A DNA stretch of 57,149 nucleotides from an uncultured Bacteroidota bacterium (lineage in GTDB: Bacteria; Bacteroidota; Bacteroidia; Chitinophagales; Chitinophagaceae), in assembly GCA_937928385.1 (NCBI GenBank), contig CALEZD010000075.1:1-57149 (forward strand), given 5' to 3'. How positions within the stretch are numbered: the stretch's first letter is position 1; every line of letters begins with the position of its first letter. This document shows, piece after piece, positions 1 to 9,137 of this stretch. The position numbers and the translations under genes are program-made. The notes below the pieces were generated by a model. It did no database searches. It saw only the letters and a list, made by a program, of their open reading frames with translations, and had not been told where the DNA came from.

Positions 1-694
1 ACCTGAAGCCGTTACCGTGGATATTTACGATTTCTACTGAGCTGTCTGCTTTCAGGTATTTGCGCAGCTTGGCTATGTACACGTCCATACTGCGGCCGTT
101 GAAGTAGGTATCGCTGCCCCATATACGTTTCAGCGCATTTTCGCGCGGCAGCAGGTCGTTTTTGTATTCGCACAGCATCAGCAGCAGTTCGTTCTCTTTA
201 GGAGAAAGCGTTTGTGCATTGCCTTCAAACTCCAGGGTACGCAGCTTGCTGTTGAAGCTGTAGCCGCCTATCTGGAACTCTACCTGCGAATGCTGTTTTT
301 CCTGCATTTCCTGGTTGCGCTTCAGTATGGCTTTTATTTTGTGCAGCAATACTTCGCTGTCAAAAGGCTTGGTGATATAATCATCAGCCCCCAGCTTGTA
401 GCCGCTCAGTATATCTTCCTTCATGCTCTTGGCAGAGAGGAAGAACAGGGGCACATCCGGATCTACGTTCCTGATTTCTTCCGCCAGGGTGAAGCCGTCC
501 ATATTGGGCATCATCACGTCCAGCAGGCATATATCAAATTTCTCGCGGCGAAATGCGGCCAGGCCCAATATACCATCTCGCGCCAGTTCTACAACGAAGT
601 CATTCAGTTCGAGGTAGTTTTTCAGTACCTGTCCGAAGTTGGTATCATCCTCTACCAACAGCACTTTAAATTTTTCATTTTCCATGTCTGTCAT
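1..694 (-). CDS. OmpR-family response regulator (partial, 3' end cut by window)
   Basis: Translating the complement gives 231 codons with no stop before the window edge. An N-terminal receiver domain carries the phospho-acceptor Asp in LLDVMMP, the acidic pair in VEDD and the conserved Lys in ITKPFD. A C-terminal winged helix follows, with TLSPKENELLLML and MDVYIAKLRKYL, and the protein is cut at NIHGNGFR, so only a few residues are missing. ATG at 694 is chosen; an in-frame ATG at 685 is also possible. It lies 54 nt downstream of the PorP/SprF gene on the same strand. A -7-like box TACTTTTG at 714-707 suggests it also has its own promoter. Its kinase is not in the window. Confidence 0.93.
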   Translation of the reverse strand, partial: MTDMENEKFKVLLVEDDTNFGQVLKNYLELNDFVVELARDGILGLAAFRREKFDICLLDVMMPNMDGFTLAEEIRNVDPDVPLFFLSAKSMKEDILSGYKLGADDYITKPFDSEVLLHKIKAILKRNQEMQEKQHSQVEFQIGGYSFNSKLRTLEFEGNAQTLSPKENELLLMLCEYKNDLLPRENALKRIWGSDTYFNGRSMDVYIAKLRKYLKADSSVEIVNIHGNGFR

Positions 695-706
695 ATATAT
701 ATGTCT

Positions 707-714
707 CAAAAGTA
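707..714 (-). promoter_or_regulatory. -7 promoter box TACTTTTG for the response regulator
   Basis: Read on the minus strand, TACTTTTG matches the Bacteroidota -7 consensus TAnnTTTG and lies 12 nt upstream of ATG 694, just after the PorP stop. No clear -33 TTTG was seen. Confidence 0.4.
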
Positions 715-748
715 ATACCCAGCAATTTATAAATCAGGTAATTTTTTG

Positions 749-1771
749 TTAAAAGCGTGGGCAATTCATTTTATCACGGTCTCCGCTGTACATGCCTTCG
801 TATATCAGCGACAGTTCCAGGGCGCCGTTATACTTCACATGGTCTGATAAGCCGGAAAGTGTAACATCATAAGAGGTGATGAATTTTACACCCGCCCACT
901 GAAAGCCCAGCATAGGTATCACCGCATCGCCATACCTGTGGTAAACCCCGAATATTACATTAGTGGGGTTGCCACTGTTGTCTTCGCTGATATACGCTTT
1001 GGCCTGCAGGCCGTACACAATCTCCTGTGCGCTGCCCTGGCGTGTGTAATATACCGATGGGTTGAGTGTGAACAATGAAGCGGTAACGAATATAGCGTCC
1101 AGGTTGGCGGTGGGCCTCATCTGCACCTTATTATCCATGTCGTAAAATGACTCGGTGGGCTGATTGACATGCGACACACCTACGCCCAGTTTGATGTAGG
1201 TAAACTCGTTAGGGTAATAAGCATAATTGACACCTGCACCCACATCTATAAACGATGTTTCGGCTTTCCAGCCTGTTTCTCCGTTGGGGGCGGCTCCGTC
1301 AAACTTGAAACCATCCCACTGCCTGTCGAAGGTGAGTCTTGAAAAGTCAACACTACGTTGTACATACGCGCCGGACAAGCCTACGGAAAACATGCTGAAG
1401 TTGCCCGTTTGTATATGGTAAGCTACAAAACCCTCGTACCTGCCAAGAGACAATTGCCCGTCGCCCGCCTTGTCGCTGAACATGGCCAGCCCCAGGCCCA
1501 GCCAGTTAGTCAGGTTGCGGTTGCGCAATACCTGGAAATCGGCAAAGCCTGAAAATGTATTGAAAGGCACCGGTAACCCCGCCCATTGCGTGCGGTAATT
1601 GACACCCAGCCTGAAATCCGCATCGCTCATCAGCGCGGTATTGGCAGGGTTCAGCAACATAGGGGCGTTGTAGTACTGAGAAAAATGCATACCCTGGGCC
1701 ACCGCCTTATCCTGCATGGTTATCAACAATGCTGCAACTGCACAATATGTATATAAGCGTTTTATCCGCAT
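749..1771 (-). CDS. PorP/SprF family type IX secretion system outer-membrane protein
   Basis: 340 aa with a signal peptide (hydrophobic residues 8-24, ending near AVAQG). The following GMHFSQYYNAPMLLNPANTA is the typical start of the PorP/SprF family, and the rest is alternating beta-strand sequence expected of an outer-membrane barrel. SprF-like proteins are known to assist secretion or anchoring of a specific large T9SS type B adhesin encoded next door. Here the gene starts 4 nt downstream of such an adhesin gene (1776-5321), so the two are very likely co-transcribed partners. Length fits the family (about 300-350 aa). Confidence 0.93.
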   Translation of the reverse strand: MRIKRLYTYCAVAALLITMQDKAVAQGMHFSQYYNAPMLLNPANTALMSDADFRLGVNYRTQWAGLPVPFNTFSGFADFQVLRNRNLTNWLGLGLAMFSDKAGDGQLSLGRYEGFVAYHIQTGNFSMFSVGLSGAYVQRSVDFSRLTFDRQWDGFKFDGAAPNGETGWKAETSFIDVGAGVNYAYYPNEFTYIKLGVGVSHVNQPTESFYDMDNKVQMRPTANLDAIFVTASLFTLNPSVYYTRQGSAQEIVYGLQAKAYISEDNSGNPTNVIFGVYHRYGDAVIPMLGFQWAGVKFITSYDVTLSGLSDHVKYNGALELSLIYEGMYSGDRDKMNCPRF

Positions 1772-1775
1772 GAAA

Positions 1776-4700
1776 TTATCTTAACAAGGTAACATTTCCT
1801 TTCTTGTAAAAAGTGGTCCCGTCTACAAAGGTTACGTTCAGTACATAGCCATAAGCTTCTACAGGGGTTTCTGTGCCTTTGTATTTTCCATCCCAGCCAA
1901 TACTTATATCGGTAGATTCAAACACCAGCTCACCCCAGCGGTTGAATATTTTCAGGTCTATGGTTTCGATACCGGCACCACGCACATACAGTATATCATT
2001 TTCACCATCTCCGTTGGGGCTGAATGCCTTGGGTATATCAGCCAGCGGGTACACATCCGCATCTACATACTTACATATTGTATCTGCGCATCCTACTTTG
2101 TTCAATGCCTGCAGGCACACCCTGTACGAGCCCGTGCGCCTGTAGAATTTAGGCGCAGGTGTTTCCAGCGTAGTGAAGGTGTTATCGCCAAAATCCCATA
2201 CCCACGATGTAGCACGTTGAGAAAGATTGGTAAAATTAATAGGCTCGTTCGTTACAGGTATTATAGGGTCGTGCCTGAAGTTGGCTATCGGTGTGCTCTC
2301 TACCTGTATAGTGTCAGTAAGAGAATCTACCCCATTGCAGGTGCCGGGGTTGTAGGCATACATAGTGATGATGTATGTGCCGGCAGTATCGTATATATGA
2401 TTAGGGTTACTCTCGGAAGAAGTTTTGCCATCGCCGAATTTCCACTGGAAAGTAAGCGCGTTCTTTGAGCGGTTATTGAATTGTGCACCTGTTTTTTCGC
2501 AAACTATCGGCGGGCCTTCAAATCCGGCTTCTACATACAGCGTATTGAAGCTGATGGTCTTTCGCATAGTATCGTTAGGGTTGCAGGCTGCCGGGTCGTT
2601 TAATATCAGGGTGATGGTATATGTTCCGGTATCTGCATATTCATGCGAACCCGGGTTTTGCCCGTTAAAGGTTTTGCCATCGCCGAACAGCCAGGTGTAG
2701 GTAGTGCTTGCGCCCGATTTTGATTTGTTGGTAAATGTCGCTTTGAAAGGTTTGCAACTATCTGTCTGTACCACGTCAAAATCTGCATTGATGGAGTTGG
2801 TGTCCACACGTACGGTAACAAAAGCAGTATCACTTGTTTTGCAGGCATTGGGGTTCATGGCTATCAGCCGTACATTGAACGTTCCGCCCGTAGCGTAGGT
2901 ATGCGATGGGTTGGGAGTGCTGGTGGAGTTGCCGTCTCCGAAATCCCACATAAAATTGGTAGCATTGGTAGAGCCGTTTGAAGAAAAATTAAACGGGTCG
3001 CCCAGGCAAACTGAAGCAGCGGGTTGCACGGTAAGATTTGCATCTACCGAGCCTAGGTTGAAGGCTATCTTCAGCGCAAGCAGGTTGCAGTTGCTGCTGC
3101 CGTTTGTCGTGCTGAAAACATTCGGCATCATGGGCACTGCCGATGAGCCGCCGCAGCCACCGCAAATAGCCTGGTACACTACGCCATTTTTGTCAAAACG
3201 GCTGGTGCCGCCGTCTACATGTTCGCCCAGTGTACTGCCTCCGTAGAAGGCCGCAAATAATAATGCTGCTGCATTTTTAGAGAATACAATGAAATAAAAA
3301 TCATCACCGTTGGTGGTAGACGAAACTATATTGGCAGGTGTAGGTGGGGTAGCGCCCAGGAAAGTAGCCATACCGTTAGTATTGCCTCCATTGCCTGCAA
3401 CAGCCCCGCCCCAGCCGGATATATAGATATTCTGGCAGGTATCTACCAGGAAGGCTACCGGTGTAATATTGGTGACTGCCGATGTGCCCGAACCATACAC
3501 CGTTGAAAAAATATTCGTACTCAGGTTGCTGTCCAGCTTCATAACGAATTGGCTGGAGCCTGCGTTATTGTACACGCCTGCTGTTACAGGAAAAGTGCCG
3601 CCCAATGTGTTCCCGGTTACATACACGTTGTTCTCATCATCTACCTGAATACCAAAACACTGGTCGTAGCCACCCCTGCCTATCAATGTAGCACGTTGCA
3701 GGCCATAGGCGCCGCCATTTGCATACTTCTGTATAAACCCGTCTGCTGCGCCGCCCTGGTAGGTATTCCACAAACCACCCGAGCCTGTAAAATTGGCGCT
3801 GGCCGTGCCACCCGATACATACACCGATGATTCAGATTTATTCAGCGCAAGCACATAAGCTGCATCCACGCTATTGCCACCTATATAGGTACTCCATAGT
3901 ATACTGGTCAGCGCGTTATTCAGTTTAAACACTACGCCATCCTGCACGCCGGTCAGGTTGTTTTTAGTCGCGTTCACCATCGGGAAATTGCCGGATTTGG
4001 TAGAGCTTGCCACATACACGTTACCGCCATTGTCCAACAGTATCTCGCTACGGGCATCATCTGCATAAGTGTGTTTCAGCGATTGGATAACACCATAGGC
4101 TGAAGATATATTCACCCCATCGTCAGCACTGCCGCCTACAAACCTCGATGCGTTTAAAGTTCCGTTGGGGTTCAGTTTTACCACTACTATGTCCGACCTG
4201 CCGTTGTGAGCAGTGCCCGTACCTTGTATGGGGAAATCCTGCGAATAGGTGCGCCCTGCTATATACAGGTTGCCTTGCGCATCTACCACCATACTATGCG
4301 GCTGGTCCTGGCTGATACCGCCCAGGTAGGTTGAATAAACATTCGTTGTGCCTGTGGGGTTGAACTTGGTAATGCCCATATCGCTGGGTATAGCTGCAGC
4401 GTTGCTGTCGGCACCATCGCCCCCGGCGTGGGCCAGCGGGCCTATTGTACGGGGGTAGCCTGTACTACCACCTGTAGTGGCACCGCCTACAATACCACCT
4501 GCATAAAAATTGCCCTGGTTATCATACGTGGCTGTAAAACCCCAGTTATCATCTGTAGAGCCTGTAAATGTGGTAAACACAATTTGGGGGTCGATAATCA
4601 ACGCGTGGTTCTTATCGTATCCTTTGGTGAAGTTGTAGGTCAGTACATTGTTTTTCAGCCTGTATTTGCAGGGAACTTCCTTTCTTTCTCCGTTGATATA

Positions 4701-5321
4701 CTGGTAGGCGTAGGGGGCCATTTCCTGTATGGTACCTACAGATGTAGTAATGAGCAGGTTGCCGTCTTTTATATCCAGTGCATCTGTACCTTCAAAGGCC
4801 AGTTGTATATCATCAGCATTGGCACCGGCATTTACTATAAAATCGTATTTGATATTCCTGCCCTCCGACGCTATATGCAGGTCAATACCTGTGTACACCC
4901 CCTTGTAGTCTACCACCAGGTTAGGATAAATAAAACTTTTCCACCTGTTGGTATCGCTGCCCAGGTAGTAGTTGTAATAATGTTGTTGTGGTTTGCTGCC
5001 GGTTATTTCGGGGTTGGGGTTGGCGTTTAAGATATGCACCTTGTAGGCGTGGTAGCGCATCACCGGTGGTTCTTTAGTTTTCAGGTGTTTATAGTCAAAT
5101 ATTTTATGAGCGTTATCGGCTGCGCCTACCAGGTATGTAAAGGTGCTGTTCTCTAAAAACAGTGTTATGTTGCCATATTGTGCCCTATATGCAAACGGCC
5201 CATCCCATTGGCCTTCATTTTTTACAAATTCAATGGGCCTGAAATCCCCTTCGTGCCCCATTGCGCACAAGGGGACAAGAAAGCATAGAATAGCTGCCAG
5301 GTACCTGTAGTTTATTTTCAT
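1776..5321 (-). CDS. Large secreted PKD/SBBP-repeat protein with T9SS type B (gliding motility-associated) C-terminal domain
   Basis: 1181 aa with a Sec signal (residues 1-22). The N-terminal part (about 30-250) resembles the DUF7948-type domain found in such proteins. Residues 250-760 contain SBBP-like beta-propeller repeats (TYLGGISQDQ, TYIGGNSVDAA, GNVYVA and NVYVTG motifs). About 780-1090 holds four PKD domains, each with a W-x-FGD core. The last 90 residues are the gliding motility-associated C-terminal domain: FSPNGDGENDIL, then IFNRWGELVFES and GWDGKYKG. That domain targets proteins to T9SS as type B cargo. The partner PorP/SprF gene follows after 4 nt. The role is probably adhesion or surface gliding, similar in kind to SprB though much smaller; this is inference. 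Confidence 0.92.
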   Translation of the reverse strand: MKINYRYLAAILCFLVPLCAMGHEGDFRPIEFVKNEGQWDGPFAYRAQYGNITLFLENSTFTYLVGAADNAHKIFDYKHLKTKEPPVMRYHAYKVHILNANPNPEITGSKPQQHYYNYYLGSDTNRWKSFIYPNLVVDYKGVYTGIDLHIASEGRNIKYDFIVNAGANADDIQLAFEGTDALDIKDGNLLITTSVGTIQEMAPYAYQYINGERKEVPCKYRLKNNVLTYNFTKGYDKNHALIIDPQIVFTTFTGSTDDNWGFTATYDNQGNFYAGGIVGGATTGGSTGYPRTIGPLAHAGGDGADSNAAAIPSDMGITKFNPTGTTNVYSTYLGGISQDQPHSMVVDAQGNLYIAGRTYSQDFPIQGTGTAHNGRSDIVVVKLNPNGTLNASRFVGGSADDGVNISSAYGVIQSLKHTYADDARSEILLDNGGNVYVASSTKSGNFPMVNATKNNLTGVQDGVVFKLNNALTSILWSTYIGGNSVDAAYVLALNKSESSVYVSGGTASANFTGSGGLWNTYQGGAADGFIQKYANGGAYGLQRATLIGRGGYDQCFGIQVDDENNVYVTGNTLGGTFPVTAGVYNNAGSSQFVMKLDSNLSTNIFSTVYGSGTSAVTNITPVAFLVDTCQNIYISGWGGAVAGNGGNTNGMATFLGATPPTPANIVSSTTNGDDFYFIVFSKNAAALLFAAFYGGSTLGEHVDGGTSRFDKNGVVYQAICGGCGGSSAVPMMPNVFSTTNGSSNCNLLALKIAFNLGSVDANLTVQPAASVCLGDPFNFSSNGSTNATNFMWDFGDGNSTSTPNPSHTYATGGTFNVRLIAMNPNACKTSDTAFVTVRVDTNSINADFDVVQTDSCKPFKATFTNKSKSGASTTYTWLFGDGKTFNGQNPGSHEYADTGTYTITLILNDPAACNPNDTMRKTISFNTLYVEAGFEGPPIVCEKTGAQFNNRSKNALTFQWKFGDGKTSSESNPNHIYDTAGTYIITMYAYNPGTCNGVDSLTDTIQVESTPIANFRHDPIIPVTNEPINFTNLSQRATSWVWDFGDNTFTTLETPAPKFYRRTGSYRVCLQALNKVGCADTICKYVDADVYPLADIPKAFSPNGDGENDILYVRGAGIETIDLKIFNRWGELVFESTDISIGWDGKYKGTETPVEAYGYVLNVTFVDGTTFYKKGNVTLLR

Positions 5322-5533
5322 ACGTTTCCGGAAAGTCGGTAGTCTTTACTAGTAAATGTAGCATTTTTTACTCATAAATAAACACTTAAAGAAGCTTAAA
5401 TAGCTATTAATCCTTGCTTTAACCGCAAGCAATACTAAACCGTGAATGATGAAAAAATGCCGGAGAAAAAGGGTGAAAAGTCCGCTATGATGATGCGATC
5501 ATCAAAAAAAAGGAAGGACAGTAGTGTGCGTTA
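5322..5533. other. Intergenic region upstream of the adhesin operon
   Basis: 212 nt, AT-rich. A minus-strand TACATTTA (one mismatch to TAnnTTTG) lies shortly upstream of ATG 5321 and may be the -7 box. Near 5488-5502 a small palindrome GATGAT-GCG-ATCATC is followed by eight A residues on the plus strand; the T-run is on the wrong side for terminating the YkuK-like gene. No ORF. Confidence 0.4.
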
Positions 5534-6007
5534 TCAGTTCACGCACTTATTGGCGCAGCTGCTGCTGGCAAAAGCTTCGGGTTTGGCCTTGAAGGCGAAG
5601 CCCATACCCAGTATATAGCCCATAGCCTCGCGCAGGGCTTCGTTGCTTTTAAACTGGGGGTTGGTGTTGATGTCGGCATGCACCTCCATATCCACATCGT
5701 ATTGTGTAAAGAGGTTGCACAACTCGTAGGCAATTTCAATGCTCTTGGCCACTTCTACCAGCATACGCTCTTTGATGCTGTAGCGCTTGGTGGTCTTGTC
5801 GTTGTTGATGAACATGAAGCCGCCATGCTTTTCGCGCAGGAAAACGATTACGGTAGCAAACTCGGTTTCTTTGCCATGTACCTGCGAGTCGGTGCCTATG
5901 CATACCTTCAGTTTATAGCCTGCATTGGTTTCCCTGATAATAGCATTTTCCACAGCCTGCTTCACCGGCAGCTTAATCGGTTCTCCTTTAAAGGTTCGCC
6001 ATATCAT
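5534..6007 (-). CDS. YkuK-family (DUF458) ribonuclease H-like protein
   Basis: 157 aa, full length for this family. Recognised from KVCIGTDSQVHG near residues 34-45 (an RNase H-like first strand with an acidic residue), the central TKRYSIKERMLVEVAKSIEIAYEL helix, and HADINTNPQFKSNEAL followed by GYILGMGFAFKAKPEAFASS. DUF458 proteins are annotated as predicted RNase H-like nucleases without a firmly established substrate. No signal peptide, so cytoplasmic. It ends in an unusual Cys pair (SSCANKCVN). It stands alone on the minus strand, with the adhesin operon downstream. Confidence 0.85.
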   Translation of the reverse strand: MIWRTFKGEPIKLPVKQAVENAIIRETNAGYKLKVCIGTDSQVHGKETEFATVIVFLREKHGGFMFINNDKTTKRYSIKERMLVEVAKSIEIAYELCNLFTQYDVDMEVHADINTNPQFKSNEALREAMGYILGMGFAFKAKPEAFASSSCANKCVN

Positions 6008-6291
6008 ATTGATTAGTTATTAGTTATACTAAAGATATGCAGAAAATTGTTATGAAATCATTACGGGAATGTTAGCTTACAATGAAATGCACAGGTTATG
6101 AACATTGTCCGTTAACGAATTATTTACAATTTTCAGCCCTGTACCGGCGGGCCGCCATTTGTCTGTAATGGATGAAAAATCTATCTTCACGCTACAATTA
6201 TACAACCGGCATGGGCAACGAATACCTGCCCAATGCGGGTTGCTGTATAGAGAGAGCAGGGAGATATACAATTATCTCTTAAAGAACGAGC
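6008..6291. other. Divergent intergenic region
   Basis: 284 nt between the divergent YkuK-like and membrane-protein genes. It holds a short 7-bp duplication (ATTAGTT twice) at about 6012-6026. A 66-codon TTG-started frame crosses it, but it overlaps the next start, lacks a ribosome-binding context and resembles nothing I know. Nothing else is visible. Confidence 0.4.
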
Positions 6292-7722
6292 ATGACAACC
6301 GGTAAATCCGGCCCTAACAGGCCGGGGACTACACAAACAAGCATCTGGTCGGCCAAACAATGGTTCCTGTTATACGGGGCTATATTGCTGGCATGGGCAA
6401 CACTTTACCTGCTCTGCCACAGCAGTTTGGGTATACCCGGCTACGAGCATGCACGTTTCTCTTCTGCCGATATCAGGCATATCAACAGTATTTTAGTATC
6501 GCAGGCTGCTGACAACGCACAGCCCCAGTCCTCATACAACAGGCAGCGTATTACCAATACCAACGATGGTTTCCTGGACAGCTACAACGACGATAGTACC
6601 GAATCTGAATACGAACCTTATATCGCTACTTTCCCTGAGAGTAATACCATCAATAATTATTCTGAAGAACAGGACAGGAAAGAAAGGGTAAAAAAGGCCA
6701 TGATCTACATCAGCAGCCAGTATGGCGAAGAGATAGACCCGAAGCAAATGGCTACCATTCAGCAGTATCTCGGCACCTTTACCCCGCGTGAAACAGGTAT
6801 TTTCCTGGCTGATTACCGCCTCAGGCTCAGGTCTTTCTTTTGGCTGTCGGGCAAGTTGCTCTATGCTGAGGTGGTATCCTGGGTGATATTCGGTGTATTA
6901 TGCAGCCTGTTGTTTTTTATTGGCAAAAATGTGGGAAGAGGAGACGGCATCAGCTTCCGGGTAATTATCTACCAGTCTGCCAGGTTGCTGTATGCACCTT
7001 TTGCAGCTGTCATACTCGTACTGGTGTACAGCTATATCAAGGGCAATGCCACACTCCATATTGAGGCCAGCGAACTGATTATCATATTCGGCTTTATACT
7101 GGGCTTTTATTCGGGCACTGTGATGGACTTGCTGGACAGGCTGAAGGGCAATTACGTTCAGTCCAATAATAATGTCCCTGCTGCCGCACAGCCCATAGCC
7201 GAAACGGCAATACCGGGTACAGACACCGCCGCTGCAACCGCAGCACCGGTACCCGATGCGGAAGAGGAGTACACCGAGCATGAAGAAATAAATGGGGCAG
7301 AAGGTGGTACATATATACATACCGCAGCGCCATACACGCCTGTGGCCCCACTCACGCAAAAACGCAGGGTGATGAATGACGACAATGAAATAAGCGAAGT
7401 AGACATAGACCTGAAGCTTGATTTCAGCGGCCTGTTCGACGAGGAGCGTGCGCAGTTACAACGCCTCGGGTTCAGCAGGGCGATAGTGACCCTGCACAAC
7501 GTGAATGGTAAAGACATAATACCTGCTAAAAAAGTGAGTGAGGACATGACCACCTTTGTGGCCAACGATGTGAAGCCCGGCATATACATAGCCCGCGCCA
7601 CCCTCTCGCAGCGCCTGCGCGACGACCAGATTGTCAACCTCTTCGGCGAAAAAACAGCCTACATAACAGAAGACAAACCCGGCCTTGAGTTGTTCGTAAA
7701 GAAATACGAGGCGGCGGATTAA
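6292..7722 (+). CDS. Polytopic membrane protein of unknown family with low-complexity linker and C-terminal globular domain
   Basis: 476 aa, not recognised. Visible parts: a hydrophobic segment at about 25-45; a polar extracytoplasmic stretch at about 50-185 rich in Asn/Ser/Asp; three hydrophobic segments at about 192-215, 228-250 and 260-280; an Ala/Pro/Thr-rich acidic linker (about 290-355); and a C-terminal soluble domain (about 365-476) with IDLKLDFSGLFDEERAQLQRLGF and several short beta-strand patterns. The ATG at 6292 overlaps the end of a spurious upstream frame. It converges on the DUF4279-like gene (5-nt gap). The architecture suggests a membrane-anchored sensor or scaffold, but no function can be assigned. 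Confidence 0.8.
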   Translation: MTTGKSGPNRPGTTQTSIWSAKQWFLLYGAILLAWATLYLLCHSSLGIPGYEHARFSSADIRHINSILVSQAADNAQPQSSYNRQRITNTNDGFLDSYNDDSTESEYEPYIATFPESNTINNYSEEQDRKERVKKAMIYISSQYGEEIDPKQMATIQQYLGTFTPRETGIFLADYRLRLRSFFWLSGKLLYAEVVSWVIFGVLCSLLFFIGKNVGRGDGISFRVIIYQSARLLYAPFAAVILVLVYSYIKGNATLHIEASELIIIFGFILGFYSGTVMDLLDRLKGNYVQSNNNVPAAAQPIAETAIPGTDTAAATAAPVPDAEEEYTEHEEINGAEGGTYIHTAAPYTPVAPLTQKRRVMNDDNEISEVDIDLKLDFSGLFDEERAQLQRLGFSRAIVTLHNVNGKDIIPAKKVSEDMTTFVANDVKPGIYIARATLSQRLRDDQIVNLFGEKTAYITEDKPGLELFVKKYEAAD

Positions 7723-7727
7723 ATTCC

Positions 7728-8132
7728 TTACTCCCCACTCGAATACATACTTACTTCAATAGACATACCCAGTTCACCGGCCAGGCGAACCAACTCAGGG
7801 TCCACGTACAAGCCCTGGCGAAACTTGCCTGCATGGCGTACTCCGAAGTCGAGGTTGAAGTATTGTACTTCTTTCACGCCACTCACCAATTTCAATATAT
7901 CGTAATGCTGCTGCAGGTAAGCTATTACGTCTTTAACCTGTTGCTCAAATGCGTAAAACCCCGCCTCGCTCACCGTGGTGGACATGTAGGAATAAGGCAG
8001 CTTTTCTTTTTCAGGTTTGGTCCTGTACCTCGGCGCGCCTTTATAATTTTTATGAAAGCCGGGTAACCCCAACTTTGCGTCCAGTGCGTCTACATCCAGA
8101 TCTTCGCCAATTATACTCAGGTTGCAACTCAT
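7728..8132 (-). CDS. DUF4279-like small cytoplasmic protein
   Basis: 134 aa from ATG 8132 (MSCNLSIIGEDLDVDAL). The longer frame to 8297 would run through the promoter of the divergent lipoprotein gene, so the shorter start is preferred. The order of a CNLSIIGEDLDVDALDAKLGL start, a basic GAPRYR segment, a mid-protein amphipathic helix and a terminal LAGELGMSIEVSMYSS strand resembles DUF4279 proteins, whose function is unknown. I could not verify the family by search. Confidence 0.65.
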   Translation of the reverse strand: MSCNLSIIGEDLDVDALDAKLGLPGFHKNYKGAPRYRTKPEKEKLPYSYMSTTVSEAGFYAFEQQVKDVIAYLQQHYDILKLVSGVKEVQYFNLDFGVRHAGKFRQGLYVDPELVRLAGELGMSIEVSMYSSGE

Positions 8133-8176
8133 GGGGTAAAGATAAATTGTTTGAGGTTTTCCCATTCGCGATTTGG

Positions 8177-8206
8177 TTTGTTGCAAAGAGAAAATAACTA
8201 TATTGG
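8177..8206 (+). promoter_or_regulatory. Promoter of lipoprotein gene 8221
   Basis: TTTG (8177-8180), 18-nt spacer, then TATATTGG (8199-8206), close to the Bacteroidota consensus TTTG / TAnnTTTG. Lies 14 nt upstream of ATG 8221. Confidence 0.5.
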
Positions 8207-8220
8207 CGAAAAAAAATCCT

Positions 8221-9039
8221 ATGAGATCGCTTGTAACCTTACCTGTAGTGCTATGTTTGATGCTGTTCAGTTGTGAAAAGGCGCCTGTTGACACCAATGT
8301 AACCGAAGATACAAAGAGCTACCTCCAACTTAGTTACCCCCGTGAAAATCCCGCACAATCACTCACCCTGAAGCTATACCGTAACAAGGAAGATTATTAT
8401 AGTGACCGCAATGTCGTTCAGACATTCACTTTTCCGCCGGGTATTGATAGCCTGGAAGTAGATTTCGATAGCGGAATAACTTACTATTACGATGTGTTTT
8501 CTGAAGACCGCACTATGACTAATTGGGCAGTGTGGCCCTACGTCAACATCTTTTTTAAGACGGCCGGACCAGGTCGTAAATACGTCATATCAAATAACAC
8601 GGGCAATATACATAGGCCGCTGTTGTTGTCGGGCGATGCCGATAGCAGCAAGTGGATAGCGGTGGGCAGTTTTACCAAAGTGGGTAATTCCTGGGACACT
8701 ATGAGCGCGGCGGGAAGGAATAAGAGCATCGTCTTTAAAAGAAGCCAGGTAGCCATATTTAAAGACGGGAACGGTACGCGTGAATTCCGTTTTGGAGTTT
8801 CCGGTAACCTGATAGCCAAAAACGCTTTTGCCATCAAATTTTACGATACAGAAGACCTGGATTTTATAGACCACCAGTATTTTCAGCCTTATATGACCGC
8901 CAAAGGGCCCGTTTCGCCTGAATACAAGATGTTGAGCCCCAATTCATCGAACTCAAGCGTTTTGTTGCCTGTTACCGATACTTTTTACCTTACCAGCGAT
9001 GCTTTTAAGCATACTTTCATTATGGTACGTGAAAAATAG
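8221..9039 (+). CDS. Putative lipoprotein of unknown function
   Basis: 272 aa. ATG 8221 gives a canonical lipoprotein signal: MRSLVTLPVVLCLMLFSC, with lipobox LFSC and Cys 18 as the lipidated residue. An in-frame start at 8173 would place 16 polar residues before the signal and is rejected. The mature protein starts with Glu-Lys and a Thr/Asp-rich tether, then a mainly beta sequence, aromatic-rich (TYYYDVFSED, YVNIFFKTAGPGRKYVISN). No domain recognised. A second lipoprotein gene follows on the same strand after 98 nt, but it has its own GTG start. Confidence 0.85.
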   Translation: MRSLVTLPVVLCLMLFSCEKAPVDTNVTEDTKSYLQLSYPRENPAQSLTLKLYRNKEDYYSDRNVVQTFTFPPGIDSLEVDFDSGITYYYDVFSEDRTMTNWAVWPYVNIFFKTAGPGRKYVISNNTGNIHRPLLLSGDADSSKWIAVGSFTKVGNSWDTMSAAGRNKSIVFKRSQVAIFKDGNGTREFRFGVSGNLIAKNAFAIKFYDTEDLDFIDHQYFQPYMTAKGPVSPEYKMLSPNSSNSSVLLPVTDTFYLTSDAFKHTFIMVREK

Positions 9040-9073
9040 TATCCGGACATATTCATCGCCCGGTTGATCTGGC

Positions 9074-9081
9074 GGGGGGGG
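9074..9081 (+). repeat. G8 homopolymer upstream of lipoprotein gene
   Basis: Eight consecutive G residues, 56 nt upstream of the GTG at 9138 and about 33 nt upstream of a possible -7 box TACTTTTC (9115-9122). Long G-runs are prone to slipped-strand length change; whether this one varies is unknown. Confidence 0.6.
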
Positions 9082-9137
9082 TTAATTGACAAACACAAAA
9101 CATTAATGATATTTTACTTTTCAAAACTAAAAACTCT

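Noticed and set aside
4428..5030. 200-codon open frame on the plus strand
   Set aside because: Lies entirely inside the adhesin gene on the other strand; low-complexity, Cys/Val-rich translation with no motif. Shadow frame.
5485..5515. Palindrome followed by A-run as a terminator
   Set aside because: The homopolymer is on the wrong side for the minus-strand gene, and no plus-strand gene ends there.
6105..6305. 66-codon TTG-started frame before the membrane protein gene
   Set aside because: No ribosome-binding sequence, overlaps the real start at 6292 and resembles no known protein.
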